Shown here piece after piece: positions 11,777 through 21,931 of a stretch of DNA of 22,010 nt; the first letter of the stretch is position 1, and every line of letters starts with the position of its first letter. The translations under genes were made by a program, and so were the position numbers. This DNA comes from Hypsibius dujardini (lineage: Eukaryota > Tardigrada > Eutardigrada > Parachela > Hypsibiidae): NCBI GenBank assembly GCA_001579985.1, contig LRSR01010423.1, positions 1 through 22,010 of the forward strand. Reading direction: 5' to 3'. The notes under the pieces are model-generated. The model worked only from the letters and a program-made list of their open reading frames with translations. It searched no databases and was not told where the DNA came from.

Positions 11777-12076
11777 TTGATTATCACAAACACGGGATCA
11801 GTCTCTCCCGCAATTCAACCGAACTCGCTCCACGCACAACAGAACTTTCCCCAAGCACTGCGCATTGCAGCCAACAACGCCCACACCACGCTGGACACCC
11901 TTCTCAAACGCCAGCGACCTGACGCAACAGACCTGACACCCCAGGTGAAACTTGACTGGAAGTCTCTCCAACAAACAAAGCTGCTGCTGCTCCGGGAACC
12001 ATCCCATGTCTCGACTTTATTACTCCTGCGATCTAAACTCAAATCACTTGGACTGCCACACAGGTACTCGCCATAA
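11777..12076 (+). CDS. Unassigned open frame, hypothetical
   Basis: This is a 99-codon open frame with balanced composition: QALRIAANNAHTTLDTLLKR, then VKLDWKSLQQTKLLLLREP, then LLLLRSKLKSLGLPHR. A possible donor (CACACAG/GTACTC, about 12062) and possible acceptors (GGGATCAG at about 11801, CATTGCAG at about 11870) make it look like an exon rather than a whole gene. I recognise no family. It overlaps the probable 3' end of importin alpha on the other strand (candidate AATAAA at 12016-12021), which argues for caution. Confidence 0.3.
   Translation: MIITNTGSVSPAIQPNSLHAQQNFPQALRIAANNAHTTLDTLLKRQRPDATDLTPQVKLDWKSLQQTKLLLLREPSHVSTLLLLRSKLKSLGLPHRYSP
12016..12021 (-). promoter_or_regulatory. Candidate poly(A) signal for importin alpha
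   Basis: AATAAA on minus, 367 nt downstream of the stop codon. Motif and position only. Confidence 0.45.
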
Positions 12077-12387
12077 AGTGTCGCATGACATTCTCCAAAG
12101 GACCAAATCAAACCTCACCCTGTCTCTCTCAAGTCTCCCAGCATGTGTGTGTGGCAAAGCCAGCAAGCAAAATAGACTTGCGCAAGCTTCGAAAAAAAGG
12201 GGTCGTACTTCCGACGAGATAAAACCCACATACATCATACTCCACGCCAGATGCGAAAAAAAGAAAAACCGGCGCGTCGACAGACACGCCCACCCGCCGG
12301 ACGAAAATATCAAGTACATCCGTGTTCCGCCGACCAATCGGAAAAAACAATCGACCCACACCGCCTCGCTGTCACGGGAGCCAGGCT

Positions 12388-15300
12388 TCAGAATTGGAAC
12401 GAGCCCGGAGGGTTGCCGGCCGGCGGGTTGACCGCGAAGCTGTACTGGTTGCCCTCCACACGATCCTCCAACACCTCCGCGTCCTCGTCCTCCGTGCCAA
12501 AGTAGATTTCGATAATTTCCAGCGCCTTCTGATAGATCTCCGGGTTCTCGTGCACCTGCAGCGCCTCCAACTTCTCCAAACCTACAAGTACCCAAACAAA
12601 CACGTCAAGCGGCAAGAGCTCCAGTCAACGACAAGATTGACTACACTGGAGGGTCCGAGGAATGGGCAAAAGGGGCGGAGCAAGGGGTGCTTTTCAAACA
12701 ATCAACCACCTGACCACCCCCTGCTCCGCCCCTTTCGCCCATACCCCGGACCCTCCAGTCAACGACAAGAGTGATTACACTGGAGGGTCCGAGGAATGGG
12801 CAAAAGGGGCGGGGCAAGGGGTGCTTTTCAAACAATCAATCACCTGACCAACCCCTGCTCCGCCCCTTTTGCCCATACCCCGGACCCGCCAGTCTACTCA
12901 ATCTTCTCGTTGACTGTACAACGACGGCAATAACGCAGACCGAAGAAGCGCGCGTGTGACTTACCATAACAGTGCTCAATCAAGAGGGCATTGGGATTCA
13001 GCCCCTGGTCGTCCAGCTTGCTCTGTCCGACGCGCAGGATATTCTCCAGACCCGTGAGGGCGACCTGCAGTATCCGGGCATCGGTGCTGCCGAGAAGCTC
13101 GCACATCGGTGGAACAGCCCCGCTATCGACAAACATCCTAAAGAAAAGCCACCATCAAGTGGAAGTGGGGGAGGGGGAGGGGGGAAGAGTCCATAAACAC
13201 GCAACCCAAGCAAGACCTACTGAATCTGCTCGGGAGTGCCGCCGGAGAGCGCGTTGGTGATGGCCCAGGCCGCCTCTTTCCGCGTCTTAAAGTCCGCATT
13301 CGCCAGGATGTCAATTAAAATCGAGATGATGCCGCCGTCGATCACGCACTGCAATAACGCACAAGATCCCTCATTAAAGATAGGTCTGTGAGCTCTTCCA
13401 AGGGGGCGCTAATCAATCCAAGCCAACAACAGCTTCACGGAAGTGAGATCAATCAGACCTGAATCTGCTGGCGATTTCCGGCGGTGATGTTGGAGAGCGT
13501 CCAGCAAGCCTCCTTCCGAATGGCCTCCTTCACGTCCGGCCGGGTCAGGAGAACCTTGAGCGGATCGAGCACGCCGCTGTTCAGCACAGTCTGAGTCTGC
13601 ACGTCGTCCCCGGTGACAATGTTGCCGACGGCACGCAGCGCGGCAGACACCACATTCTGAGCGTCATTCCTGCGGGAAAGACAAGGCGTCACATCCTTGC
13701 GCCCACGCTCACGACGGCAGAACACAACCGGACATACCCCAAAAGCTCCACCAGTCGTCGGCAGACCCCAGCGTCGATCACGGCCTGAATCTTGTCGTTC
13801 GGTCCGTCGCACAGATATGAAATAGCCCAGCAGGAATCAGTCAGGACGTCGGCGTCCGAATGGAACAGGAGGCGGGCCAGCACTGGCAAAGCGGCTTTCA
13901 CCTACGGGGAAATGAGGCATTTCATTAGTGGCCGAATGTGTTGACTGGGTTCTCTGCCTGTTGATTGGGAGAATGTTCCGCCTTCTTACCTTGGCGAAAT
14001 CCGGCTGAGGATTCTTGCCGCGACACAGATTGGACAAGGCCCAGACAGCGTTCCGGATCATCGAGAGTCGTTTGGACCGAGTGAAGATCCTGCAGAAGTA
14101 GATTGTCATGTAATGAACAAGCTGTAAAAAAGGAATCCCGAGAAAAGACCTACGTCACAAGCGGGCCAAGAATGCCTTCATTCAAGACCAGATCGCGGCA
14201 TTCAGTGCTGTCTCCGGCGATATTCCCCAGAGCCCAGACAGCCTGCAAGTAACTGAAACTATCGAACCCACTCGCATGCGCCTAGCTCATCGTAAAACAG
14301 CTTACCTGCTCCTGGACGTCTTCAGACGGCGACTGCAGCAGCTTGATGAATATGGGGACGGCGCCCGCCTCGATCACCTTCCGAGTCTGCTGAGAGGTTC
14401 CCGAAGCAATGTTCGTAAGAGCCCAAGCTGCCTCAAACTATTTCAAGAAAAGACCAGTTGGAGGGTAAGACAGACACCAATCAATTCCAAGAAAATAACC
14501 TGTAACTGAGGATGCTGTTCCATCTGAAGAAAGTAGACGAATTTGGGAAGAATTCCAGTACTGATCACTTCATCAATCGGCGGATTTGGTTCTGAAAAGA
14601 AGGAAGCGTAATGTAGATGTAGCAGATGTAAAAATCAATCAATCAATCAGCGACCAACCGATATTCAGCAACACTCAATCAACCAATCAATCAGCGACCA
14701 AGCTATATTCGGCAGCATTTAATCAATCAATCAATCAGCCACCAAACCATATTCGGCAGCACTCAATCAATCAATCAGCCACCAATCGATTCTCGGCAGC
14801 ATTCAATCAATCAATCAATCAGCCACCAATCGATACTTGGCAGCAGCAAGAGGCAATCGAAGAATCAGCTAAATCAACGCACCCGATTAAGACACATTTG
14901 TTCGAATACTTGCCTGCCCTGAAAAAATCTTAAAAAATTACCTCGAGAGAGCAACTTGCGGAAATTCTGAGTGGCCAGGAGCATTTTCGCAGGGTCATTG
15001 CCGTGAAGATCCTGCAGCATCTCGCTCGTCACAGCCTGAGATACGCAAAATAAAGATCTCGTTAGACGCGGTCTTCAACTTGCAAATGTCATCAAGACAA
15101 ACCGGAAAAAGGTTGCGAAAAATGTATATAAGAAGGAATATACCATGATCTGAGCTGAGGCATCGCCACCCATTTCATTGTTGCTCTGCTCCTCGTCGGT
15201 GGAGGAAGCGAAACTGGCAATGTTCATCCGTTTTGCGATCTACAAAAAAGGTTTAAACCAGCGTAAAAACCAGCATTATACACGAAATCCGTTTTATCAC

Positions 15301-15460
15301 CGCACTCAGAAGGGCGAAAACGAAAGGCGTTGCGTCGCCGTGATCGCACCTGCTCATCACGGCGTTCCTTCCGCAAGAGATTCTGCTGTTGCTCACGACG
15401 AGTGCGAATCTCGTTGGCGTCCACGCCGCTGTTCTTGTATTTCGACTTGTGTTGTTCCAT
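12388..15460 (-). CDS. Importin alpha (karyopherin alpha, KPNA1/5/6 type), 12 exons, complete
   Basis: Exons: 15460-15350, 15239-15144, 15035-14942, 14591-14500, 14437-14306, 14242-14154, 14089-13990, 13901-13738, 13669-13459, 13348-13221, 13137-12965, 12581-12388 (stop TGA). The total of 1584 nt gives 527 residues, against 538 in human KPNA1; all phases match. It is the adaptor that binds classical nuclear localisation signals and importin beta. Exon 1 and the start of exon 2 hold the basic importin-beta-binding domain (residues 2-45, [22 protein letters not shown]). Armadillo repeats follow with the NLS-binding Trp/Asn pattern: [116 protein letters not shown]. The tail [15 protein letters not shown] and YFGTEDED places it in the alpha-1 subfamily. 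Donors at 14499 (GTTATT) and 13458 (GTCTGA) are weak but required by frame. Confidence 0.96.
12645..12893. mobile_element. Two tandem 115-bp fold-back elements in importin alpha intron
   Basis: Copies at 12645-12759 and 12779-12893 are separated by about 19 bp. Each runs from ACTGGAGGGTCCGAGGAATG to an inverted right end, ACCCCGGACCCTCCAGT in copy 1 and ACCCCGGACCCGCCAGT in copy 2. The arms contain AAAAGGGGCGGAGCAAGGGG and its complement, leaving only a short loop. They fill most of the 383-nt intron 12582-12964. Confidence 0.85.
14632..14846. repeat. 40-45 bp AATC composite minisatellite in importin alpha intron
   Basis: Five units of (AATC)n-AG-CCACCAA-TCGATATTCGGCAGCA. CGGCAGC-type anchors are at about 14665, 14710, 14754, 14794 and 14838. 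It lies in the 14592-14941 intron. Confidence 0.85.
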
Positions 15461-15528
15461 GGTGAGTGAAGAAAACCCTGTAATCGATAGAGACTGCTGC
15501 TCGGGAACAACAAATCAAGCGGAGGTGA

Positions 15529-15585
15529 AAAGAGACGTCTTCAGAAAAAGAGACGTCTTCAGGAAAAGAGACGTCTTCAGGAAGA
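15529..15585. repeat. 18-bp tandem repeat upstream of importin alpha start
   Basis: Three copies of AGAGACGTCTTCAGGAAA at 15531, 15549 and 15567, about 70 bp upstream of the ATG, so in the probable 5' UTR or promoter. GACGTC is a palindrome present in each copy. Confidence 0.85.
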
Positions 15586-16370
15586 GACTCCCACAAAATG
15601 TCCTGGGAAAAACTTAACCGCCAAAATTTAGCACATTTTAGTTCTGCTTTAAAAAAAACTCGTAATTATCAGAGCCAACTATACACGGGATAACGGGCGG
15701 ACAATCTAAGCACGATTCGTGTTCAGAAAAGAAGGAAGCGTACAAGGAAACGGAAGATCGGTGTGCTTTTTCACCGCTAAAAACCTACACCCTTAACTCA
15801 ACCTCAACCTCAATCTAGAATAGGAATATTTAAATTACCGAATATTTCAAACCGCCGGAAAAGGAACGACAAACGAAGCAGGAAGTATTTAGGAAGCGAT
15901 TCGCGCAAAAAAAAATGTCAATTTCATGACGTCAAATTTCAATCTCAATTTTGAAGAACATCTCCGAAGTCAAACTCCTCCATCAATGTAGTTTCGAATA
16001 GAAAATTGAATTAGCTTTCGAAAACGCTAGTCCGAAGGGACGAGACAGGGAGAAACAACGTCGAAAAATCCACCGGGAAGTAAACTAGAAGGAGCCACGC
16101 AAAAAAACAACTCGAAAAAAAATTTCCTTCCCGAGGTCGCCGTTTGATTTGCTGCCCGTGGCACGGCCTGGAAGGAGAAAAACGGGAGAAATTAATGGCT
16201 TACCGGTAGCAAAATAATCCGCCGAAGATGGAACAATTTGGGATGATGTGGAAGGGGAAGAAACTGGAATTTGGAGCGAAGGGGAAATTGGGGAATTTGG
16301 AGCGAAGGGGAAATTGGGGAAATGGCGCACGCGGCAGTGCAGTGACTTTTTCCCATCAGTCTGCCGTAAG

Positions 16371-16603
16371 TGACAGGAAAACGTTGTGTGGAGGGTCCGA
16401 GCAAAAGGGCAAAAGAGGTGGGGCAGGGGGTTAGTTGAACTCAATCAATCAACCAATCAAGCATTGACTTTAAAAGGATTTAAAGGGACCACAAGACAAG
16501 CGGTGCAGCTTTGCTGATTGATTTACTGATTGTGTTCATGTAACCCCTTGTTCCGCCCCTTTTACTAATAACTCAGACCCTCCATTCAACTTTTTCCTGT
16601 CAC
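16371..16603. mobile_element. Third, diverged copy of the GGAGGGTC fold-back family
   Basis: The left arm GTGACAGGAAAACGTTGTGT then GGAGGGTCCGAG is matched by the right arm GGAGGGTCTGAG preceded by TGTGACAGGAAAAAGTTGAAT when read in complement. The interior contains AATC units and unrelated sequence, unlike the compact copies at 12645-12893. Confidence 0.65.
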
Positions 16604-17150
16604 AGCGCGCACACACAACGTTGTGCCGAGGCGGCTCTGCCATCGGATGGGCCGCCGGCTCAAGCCCGCCTTTCTACATCATGGTCACCTGTCAGCTTCT
16701 TGGCCGCAAATTCTTTTACCAAATTCGATTAAAGTGTAGTTCACAGTACTTTATAGTTTTTGGATATGGAATATTCGATTAGGCCCTTTGACCTCGGTGA
16801 AATTTCGACTCAGACTTTCGGTTTCGTGGGAGCGGGCCGCTTCGAACGGTCTCGGACGGTTTTTGTAGCCACGGCAAGCGAGCCGGTCGCCTGAATTAGG
16901 CATTTTCCCGGGCGCGAATTTTAGTCTCATTCCTATTCTTCCGCGTGTTTGTTGTCGATTTCCCCGGCCTCCCAAATCTCAATACAACAATTGCCTGGTT
17001 TGTTGTTTGTCCAGGGTACCCAGATCACGAGCACTTCTGCAACTTCAAACAATCCCATTTCATACCCTGAGAGTTTCTGTTTTCTCTTTATTCTCATCCA
17101 ACTGTTACCTGAATCTCTGCGTGAGATCTGAACGTGCAAGTGAGGGTATC

Positions 17151-17560
17151 ATCAATCGCTTGATTGATTTGAAAGTCTGAGATCGCACTTGACTTCCGTC
17201 GATCGCTTGATTGATTTGAGAGTCTGAGATCGCACCGGACTTCCGCCGATCGCTTGATTGATTTGAAAGTCTGAGATCGTATTGGACTACCGTCGATCGC
17301 TTGATTGATTTGAAAGTCTGAGATCGCACTGGATTTCCGTCGATCGCTTGATTGACTTGAAAGTCTGAGATTGCACTTGACTTCCGCTGATCGCTTGATT
17401 GATTTGAAAGTCTGAGATCGCACTGGATTTCCGTCGATCGCTTGATTGATTTGAAAGTCTGAGATCGTATTGGATTTCTGCTGATCGCTTGATTGATTTG
17501 ATAGTCTGAGATCGTATTGGACTTCCGTCGATCGCTTGATTGACTTGAGTCTTAGATCGC
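17151..17560. repeat. 47-bp satellite, 9 copies, abutting the NAT9 start
   Basis: CGCTTGATTGATTTGAAAGT followed by CTGAGATCGCACTGGATTTCCGTCGAT-like sequence. CGCTT positions 17157, 17204, 17251, 17298, 17345, 17392, 17439, 17486 and 17533 are exactly 47 apart. The last unit supplies an in-frame TAG (17553-17555) 33 bp before the NAT9 start codon, so the array probably reaches into the 5' UTR. Confidence 0.92.
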
Positions 17561-17588
17561 ATTGGATTTCGCCGGTTTTGGTACTGCG

Positions 17589-19706
17589 ATGATTTCGACC
17601 ATGCAAGATAGAAAGACGCGGTCTTTGCAAACTTGCCTTCGTTCGAGAGATTTGCTCTTCGTTCCTTATACACGCTCAATGATACCAAAGTAAGCGAATG
17701 CAAGAGATCAATCAACTGCACACGCTTCTGGAAATCAAGAACACAGAGAGAGAAACCCTTATTTGGGAAGATTTTCCAAGGTTAAATTCAGAATCGCCCC
17801 TCACTATTTTTTTGAGATAGTCCCATGTTTATGATAAACAGAAAAATTTATTTCGTCGGTTGTATCAGAGAATTATTTTTGTCGAAATTTCAAAGTGCGA
17901 AATATCCACTGCGAATCGATTGATGGATTAATTGATTGGTTCAGCACTCGTTCAGTGCAATTGATTGATTGAGCTAATGTCCTATCGGTTACATTTATCG
18001 ACTGATTTTGGTTCTGATTTTCTCTGGCACCACACCGGCGAGATAAAAGATTTTATTCATCATAAATATGGGGCTATCTCAAAAAAATATTGAGGGACGA
18101 TTCTGAATTTGAAAATCGTCCTAAGTTAGCGATCATATCACAGAGGCAATCAAGCGATCAATCAATCGATCAATGCAATTCATCTTAGAGATCTCAATTC
18201 TCAGCCAGGAGTTAACAAGTTGTGCATGTGCATGTGCATGTGCATGTGCCTGTGCATGTGCATGTGCCTGTGCATGTGCCTGTGCATGTGCATTGTACCG
18301 TAGGCAGTTCGCTTGAATTTGTTGGAATAGTACACGCAGCTCACTCGTTTCAGGTATTGCAGTTGGTTCGCCGATGAGCATCTGAGAAAAATGACCTCTA
18401 CGGAAGGGCTCACGGAATCGGAATTCGAAGACTCCCATAAGATCTGGACATCTGACTCAAACAGTACGTTTCCCAATCTTCACTGCCACAAGGAATCCAA
18501 AAACGTGAGGTTTATTAATTCAGTCAGTAATAGAATATTTTACGGGTTTCTTCATGAGAACAAGGGAATATTAGGCTCACTAAACACCTGGCAAAAACTG
18601 TGCACTAACCGAATCAAGCCATTACCCTCGTTCAACTCCGGCTGCTGCACACAATTGCGAGTTCAATGCTTAATTCGGTTAGGGCAAGGTTTTTGCCACG
18701 TGTCGAACTAAACATCTGGCAGAAAATGTGCACTAACCGAATCAAGCCATTACACTCGTTGCGTGGCTGTTGTAGACAGCCCCCGAGTTGAAAGGCTTAA
18801 TTCGGTTAGGGCAAGGTTTTTGCCACGTGTCGAACTAAACACCTGGCAAAAACTTTGCACTAACCGAGTTAAGCCATTACACTCGTTGGGTTGCTGTTGT
18901 AGACAACCCCCGAGTTGAAAGGCTTAATTCGGTTAGGGCAAGGTTTTTGCTACGTGTCGAACTAAACACCTGGCAAAAACTTTGCACTAACCGAATCAAG
19001 CCATTACACTCGTTCAACTCCGGCTGTTGTACGCAGTCGCGAGTTAAAGTGCTTAATTCGGTTAGCGCTAGGTTTTTGCCACGTGTTTATTAGTATTTCA
19101 AAGCCCGTAATTTCATTGTTGGCGCCGGTGCTGCCCTCCATTGGTCAGAGTGAGCCTTTTTTTCCTGTTACCAGTTCTCCTAATTTGAGTTCTTCTTTTC
19201 TCTTTCAGAGATCATGTTCATTGTACTTAGCCGGTTGGATTATGAGCAGTCACAGGATCAGCTGTTTTCGATGATCGGAGACGTGAACATGGTCATCAGT
19301 CAGGATGAAACTCCCGACTCCGCTGTAGCGGAAGTGATGCTCATGATTGGAGGTGGGCCGAAACAACTTATCACCCTAATCATCCATTATGTGTGAATGT
19401 GATCGTATCATGCTCAATGTATAGTAAGCGGAAATTTGATGTATAGATGCAAGATTTCGAGGCAAGGGATTAGGTCGGCAGATGTTGCTGGTGCTGATGC
19501 GGTACGCCGAAGAAGAGTTCTTCATCAGGAAATTTGAGGTGTGCGCGCCCTGTCTTTGTTCGGGTTTAAAGTCATGTCTTATAGTCAGTGGTCAAACGCA
19601 ATCCTTTTTTGCAGGCTCACATTAGCCTAGAAAACCATTCCAGCATAGCCCTTTTTACATCTCTTGGTTTTACAACGGTTGGTTCCGGTCTGCCGGTCTT
19701 CTGCCT

Positions 19707-19746
<40 letters not shown>

Positions 19747-20086
19747 GCCTGTCTGTCTGTTTTTGTTTGTCTATCTGTTTGCCTGTCTTTCTGTTTGCGT
19801 TTCTTTATCTTGTGTCCTGTGTCTGTATGTCTGTTGTCTTTCTCCTATGTGTCTGCTTGTCTATGTGCCTCTCTCTCTCTCTTTTGCGTATATTTCTTCA
19901 CCATGCGTCTCCGCGTTTTGGAAGTTGATTTAGCGTCACTATTTGTTACAGGTTTCCACGGATGAGACATTTGGAGAGCATCTATTGCAGCTCCAGTTGG
20001 ACGAACCGGCATTGCAGGCTCTCGTGACACAATCAGACAATGTCAGCTACAGCATGGATAGAGCCTCGTTTCACCCAGTGGCATGA
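17589..20086 (+). CDS. NAT9: NAT9-like GNAT N-acetyltransferase, 6 exons, complete
   Basis: Exons: 17589-17689, 18354-18463, 19209-19352, 19447-19538, 19615-19677, 19952-20086 (stop TGA). The 645 nt give 214 residues, against 207 in human. All introns are GT..AG with matching phases. Family blocks in order: LLFVPYTRSMIPKYCSW, KMTSTEGLTESEFEDSHKIW, MFIVLSR, MIGDVNMVI, AEVMLMIG, and the acetyl-CoA loop RFRGKGLGRQ, then KFEAHISLENHSSIALFTSL and LGFTTVSTDETFGEHLLQLQ. NAT9 is a GNAT-fold acetyltransferase, reported in fly as microtubule-associated (family knowledge). The first in-frame ATG after an upstream stop is 17589; a second at 17601 would shorten it by four residues. The donor at 19678 (GTTGGT) is weak but needed by frame. 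Confidence 0.92.
17783..18110. mobile_element. Fold-back element in NAT9 intron 1
   Basis: Left arm AAATTCAGAATCGCCCCTCA, then CTATTTTTTTGAGATAG; right arm CTATCTCAAAAAAATATTGA, then GGGACGATTCTGAATTT. The pairing continues less perfectly to about 90 bp per side (GAAAAATTTATTTCGTCGG against its complement near 18025-18050). The loop carries GATT units. Confidence 0.8.
18222..18294. repeat. TGCATG hexanucleotide array in NAT9 intron 1
   Basis: About 12 units of TGCATG with TGCCTG variants, about 60 bp before the exon 2 acceptor. UGCAUG is the known binding motif of RBFOX splicing factors, so a splicing effect is conceivable; that is inference. Confidence 0.85.
18582..19086. mobile_element. 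Four head-to-tail 127-bp hairpin elements in NAT9 intron 2
   Basis: Units start at 18582, 18710, 18837 and 18964. Each runs from AAACACCTGGCAAAAACT through ACTAACCGAATCAAGCCATT, then GAGTTAAAGTGCTTAATTCG to GGTTTTTGCCACGTGT, followed by CGAACT between units. Arms TAACCGAAT / ATTCGGTTA and GGCAAAAAC / GTTTTTGCC are inverted. It is the same family as 2994-3225 and 4319-4691. Confidence 0.85.
19711..19762. repeat. GTCT array in NAT9 intron 5
   Basis: About 8 perfect GTCT units, then a degenerate T-rich GTCT-like stretch to about 19880, in the 19678-19951 intron. Confidence 0.9.
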
Positions 20087-20390
20087 TAGTCAAAAGCCAT
20101 GTCGGCCTTGTATGCACTTCGGTATGAAACCGGTTGCTCTTCACGGATAATTTTCGGAAAGTTGTTGTGCAGAGAGCCGAAATTTGATGCATTGACGACG
20201 GCTTCACCTCACCGGAAGTGTTTCGGCGTGATGCTGTTCTGTTCTCAAGATCGTTTCAGACCACTCTTTCGAATGCTTATGATTTCTGTGATCGCTTTCA
20301 GTTTAACAAATTAGGTAAGCAACTAGTTCACAATATTTGCCATGGCAAACAGACAGTTCTTCATGTCTACCGGTAGAGAGAAACACGACA

Positions 20391-20568
20391 GCAGACAGAC
20401 AAACAGACGAACAGATGGTAGGGCAAACAGACCGAGAGACGGAAGAGCAAACGGAGAGACAGATAGACTGACTGACAGACAGACAACAGGTAAACATACA
20501 AGAGAGTCAAGCACAGAATCACAGACACAGACATACAGGCAGGTAGATAGGCAGACAGACAGACAAAC

Positions 20569-20620
<52 letters not shown>

Positions 20621-20657
20621 GGCACACAGGCACACAAATAGACAGACAGACAGACAG
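20391..20657. repeat. CAGA (GTCT) degenerate array
   Basis: (CAGA)n mixed with ACAAACAGAC variants; here the CAGA strand is on plus, opposite to the arrays at 8252, 9045 and 19711. Confidence 0.9.
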
Positions 20658-21040
20658 ACTCTGGTCGGCAAACAGGAAACATGACTGGCGACTGAATTTC
20701 TTCTTCGGCGGCGAAACTGCAGAATACGTTCGATGCCAAAAGTGATAAAAAGACCTGAACGATGTGGACGTACTAAAAAGACTATGATGTGAAACTGCTG
20801 TACATAACACTACCGTAATACCACCGTAAAAACGACTGCTATGATGTCATCTCGAAGTTGTTCCAATCCGTAAAAACACTCGCTTAAATCATAAACCATT
20901 ATCATTTTATGACAGGTCGCTTTCCTCTTTCCCCATCGCACAAGCGCCACAAGCGCCTTCTGATGATTTTCAATAGACGTCAAAACTCTTAAAGAGTAAC
21001 CGCGAAACATCTCCAAGAATTCACACGTGAGCGTTCATCA

Positions 21041-21046
21041 TTTATT
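21041..21046 (-). promoter_or_regulatory. Candidate poly(A) signal of the gene at the right edge
   Basis: AATAAA on minus within CCAATAAATGATG. Motif only. Confidence 0.35.
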
Positions 21047-21360
21047 GGCGCTCGCGGAACAAATCCGTCACGACCCGGGCGCGCACAAAATACAGACACA
21101 CCGTATCACAAGAGGAAAAGAAAACACCAAACAAACAAACAAACAACGTTTTCACGGGAGCATGACATGTACGTAACGAAAGAGATAAAATGCATTTATA
21201 TTAACGTCAACATCGAGAGAGAGAGAGAGTGAGAGAAAGGGGAGACAACATTTTACAGCGGGCTCTTGCGGTGGTAGGAAGTTCGACGGTTGACCACTAG
21301 AGAAGAGCCAGAGCAACGGATGACCGAGACCCGGTCGTGTCTGTCTCTGTGCGCAATTCC

Positions 21361-21467
21361 AGGCTCATGTCTGCAGACTCCGCAGGAGCGTGTCTGCAGA
21401 CTCCGCAGGCTCATGTCTGCAGACTCCGCAGGCTCATGTCTGTAGACTCCGCAGGCTCATGTCTGCA
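21361..21467. repeat. 23-bp tandem repeat, about 5 copies
   Basis: Unit AGGCTCATGTCTGCAGACTC + CGC; one copy reads AGGAGCGTGTC and one has TGTAGAC. Confidence 0.88.
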
Positions 21468-21931
21468 GTGAGGATCGGCGGAGGAAAACGAACCGGTGGA
21501 CAAAACTTCAAATCAAATCGAATTGAACCGAATCGAATTGAACCGAATCGAATCGGCAAATAAGGATGTACAAGAAAGCCCAGTTTTTTCACGGGAAAAA
21601 AAGCCAAACCTCCACACCACGCAACAAAAGTAGAACGTTCAACGGGGCTGCGTGGGTGGAGGTGTCCTCTCTCCCCGTCTCATTTCCTCTCAAAAATTAA
21701 AAAGATCAAACAATCAGGGGGCTAATAATAAACTCTTGGCACACACACACACACGTTCTGCGCAGGCAGACAGAGGAATACTCTCCCACAGACACACACG
21801 TAAAATCATCTTCTCCATCACCGCAAGACACGAGCTACTCTAATCAACTCAAGATAAAGTACTTTTTAAATTATTTCCAATATATTATCAATCTTTCCCC
21901 CCCCCCCAACACCGGGAGGGGGGGGCGGGGC

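Larger units (their letters stand above)
10022..12387. other. Spacer between ZDHHC start and importin alpha stop
   Basis: No gene was identified with confidence. It should hold the ZDHHC 5' UTR and promoter and the importin alpha 3' UTR. It contains an AATC tract (10260-10372), a stretch with conflicting open frames on both strands (10440-11090), a MITE-like element (11172-11482), 32-bp repeats (11549-11735) and an unassigned plus-strand frame (11777-12076). Confidence 0.6.
15461..17588. other. Divergent spacer between importin alpha and NAT9
   Basis: This is the only divergent gene pair in the window. It should hold both promoters. No gene was recognised; open frames at 16085-16444 and 16933-17139 (minus) lack splice or family support. 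A fold-back element (16371-16603) and the 47-bp satellite (17151-17560) are present; 16256-16318 is a short duplication of AATTTGGAGCGAAGGGGAAA. The stretch 16610-17150 shows nothing recognisable. Confidence 0.6.
20087..21931. other. Spacer downstream of NAT9
   Basis: It holds the NAT9 3' UTR, a CAGA array (20391-20657), a candidate minus-strand poly(A) signal (21041-21046), 23-bp repeats (21361-21467), GAATTGAACC-type repeats (about 21516-21555) and G/C runs near 21897-21941. If the poly(A) signal is real, about 0.9 kb of this is the 3' UTR of the minus-strand gene entering from the right. A minus frame at 20810-21016 (AVVFTVVLR at its end) is not recognised and has no support. Confidence 0.55.

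Noticed and set aside
12044-12595. 183-codon minus frame over the importin alpha 3' end
   Set aside because: Out-of-frame shadow of the last importin alpha exon plus its 3' UTR.
17094-17630. 178-codon minus frame as a gene
   Set aside because: It is entirely the 47-bp satellite, and the flanking part is antisense to NAT9 exon 1.
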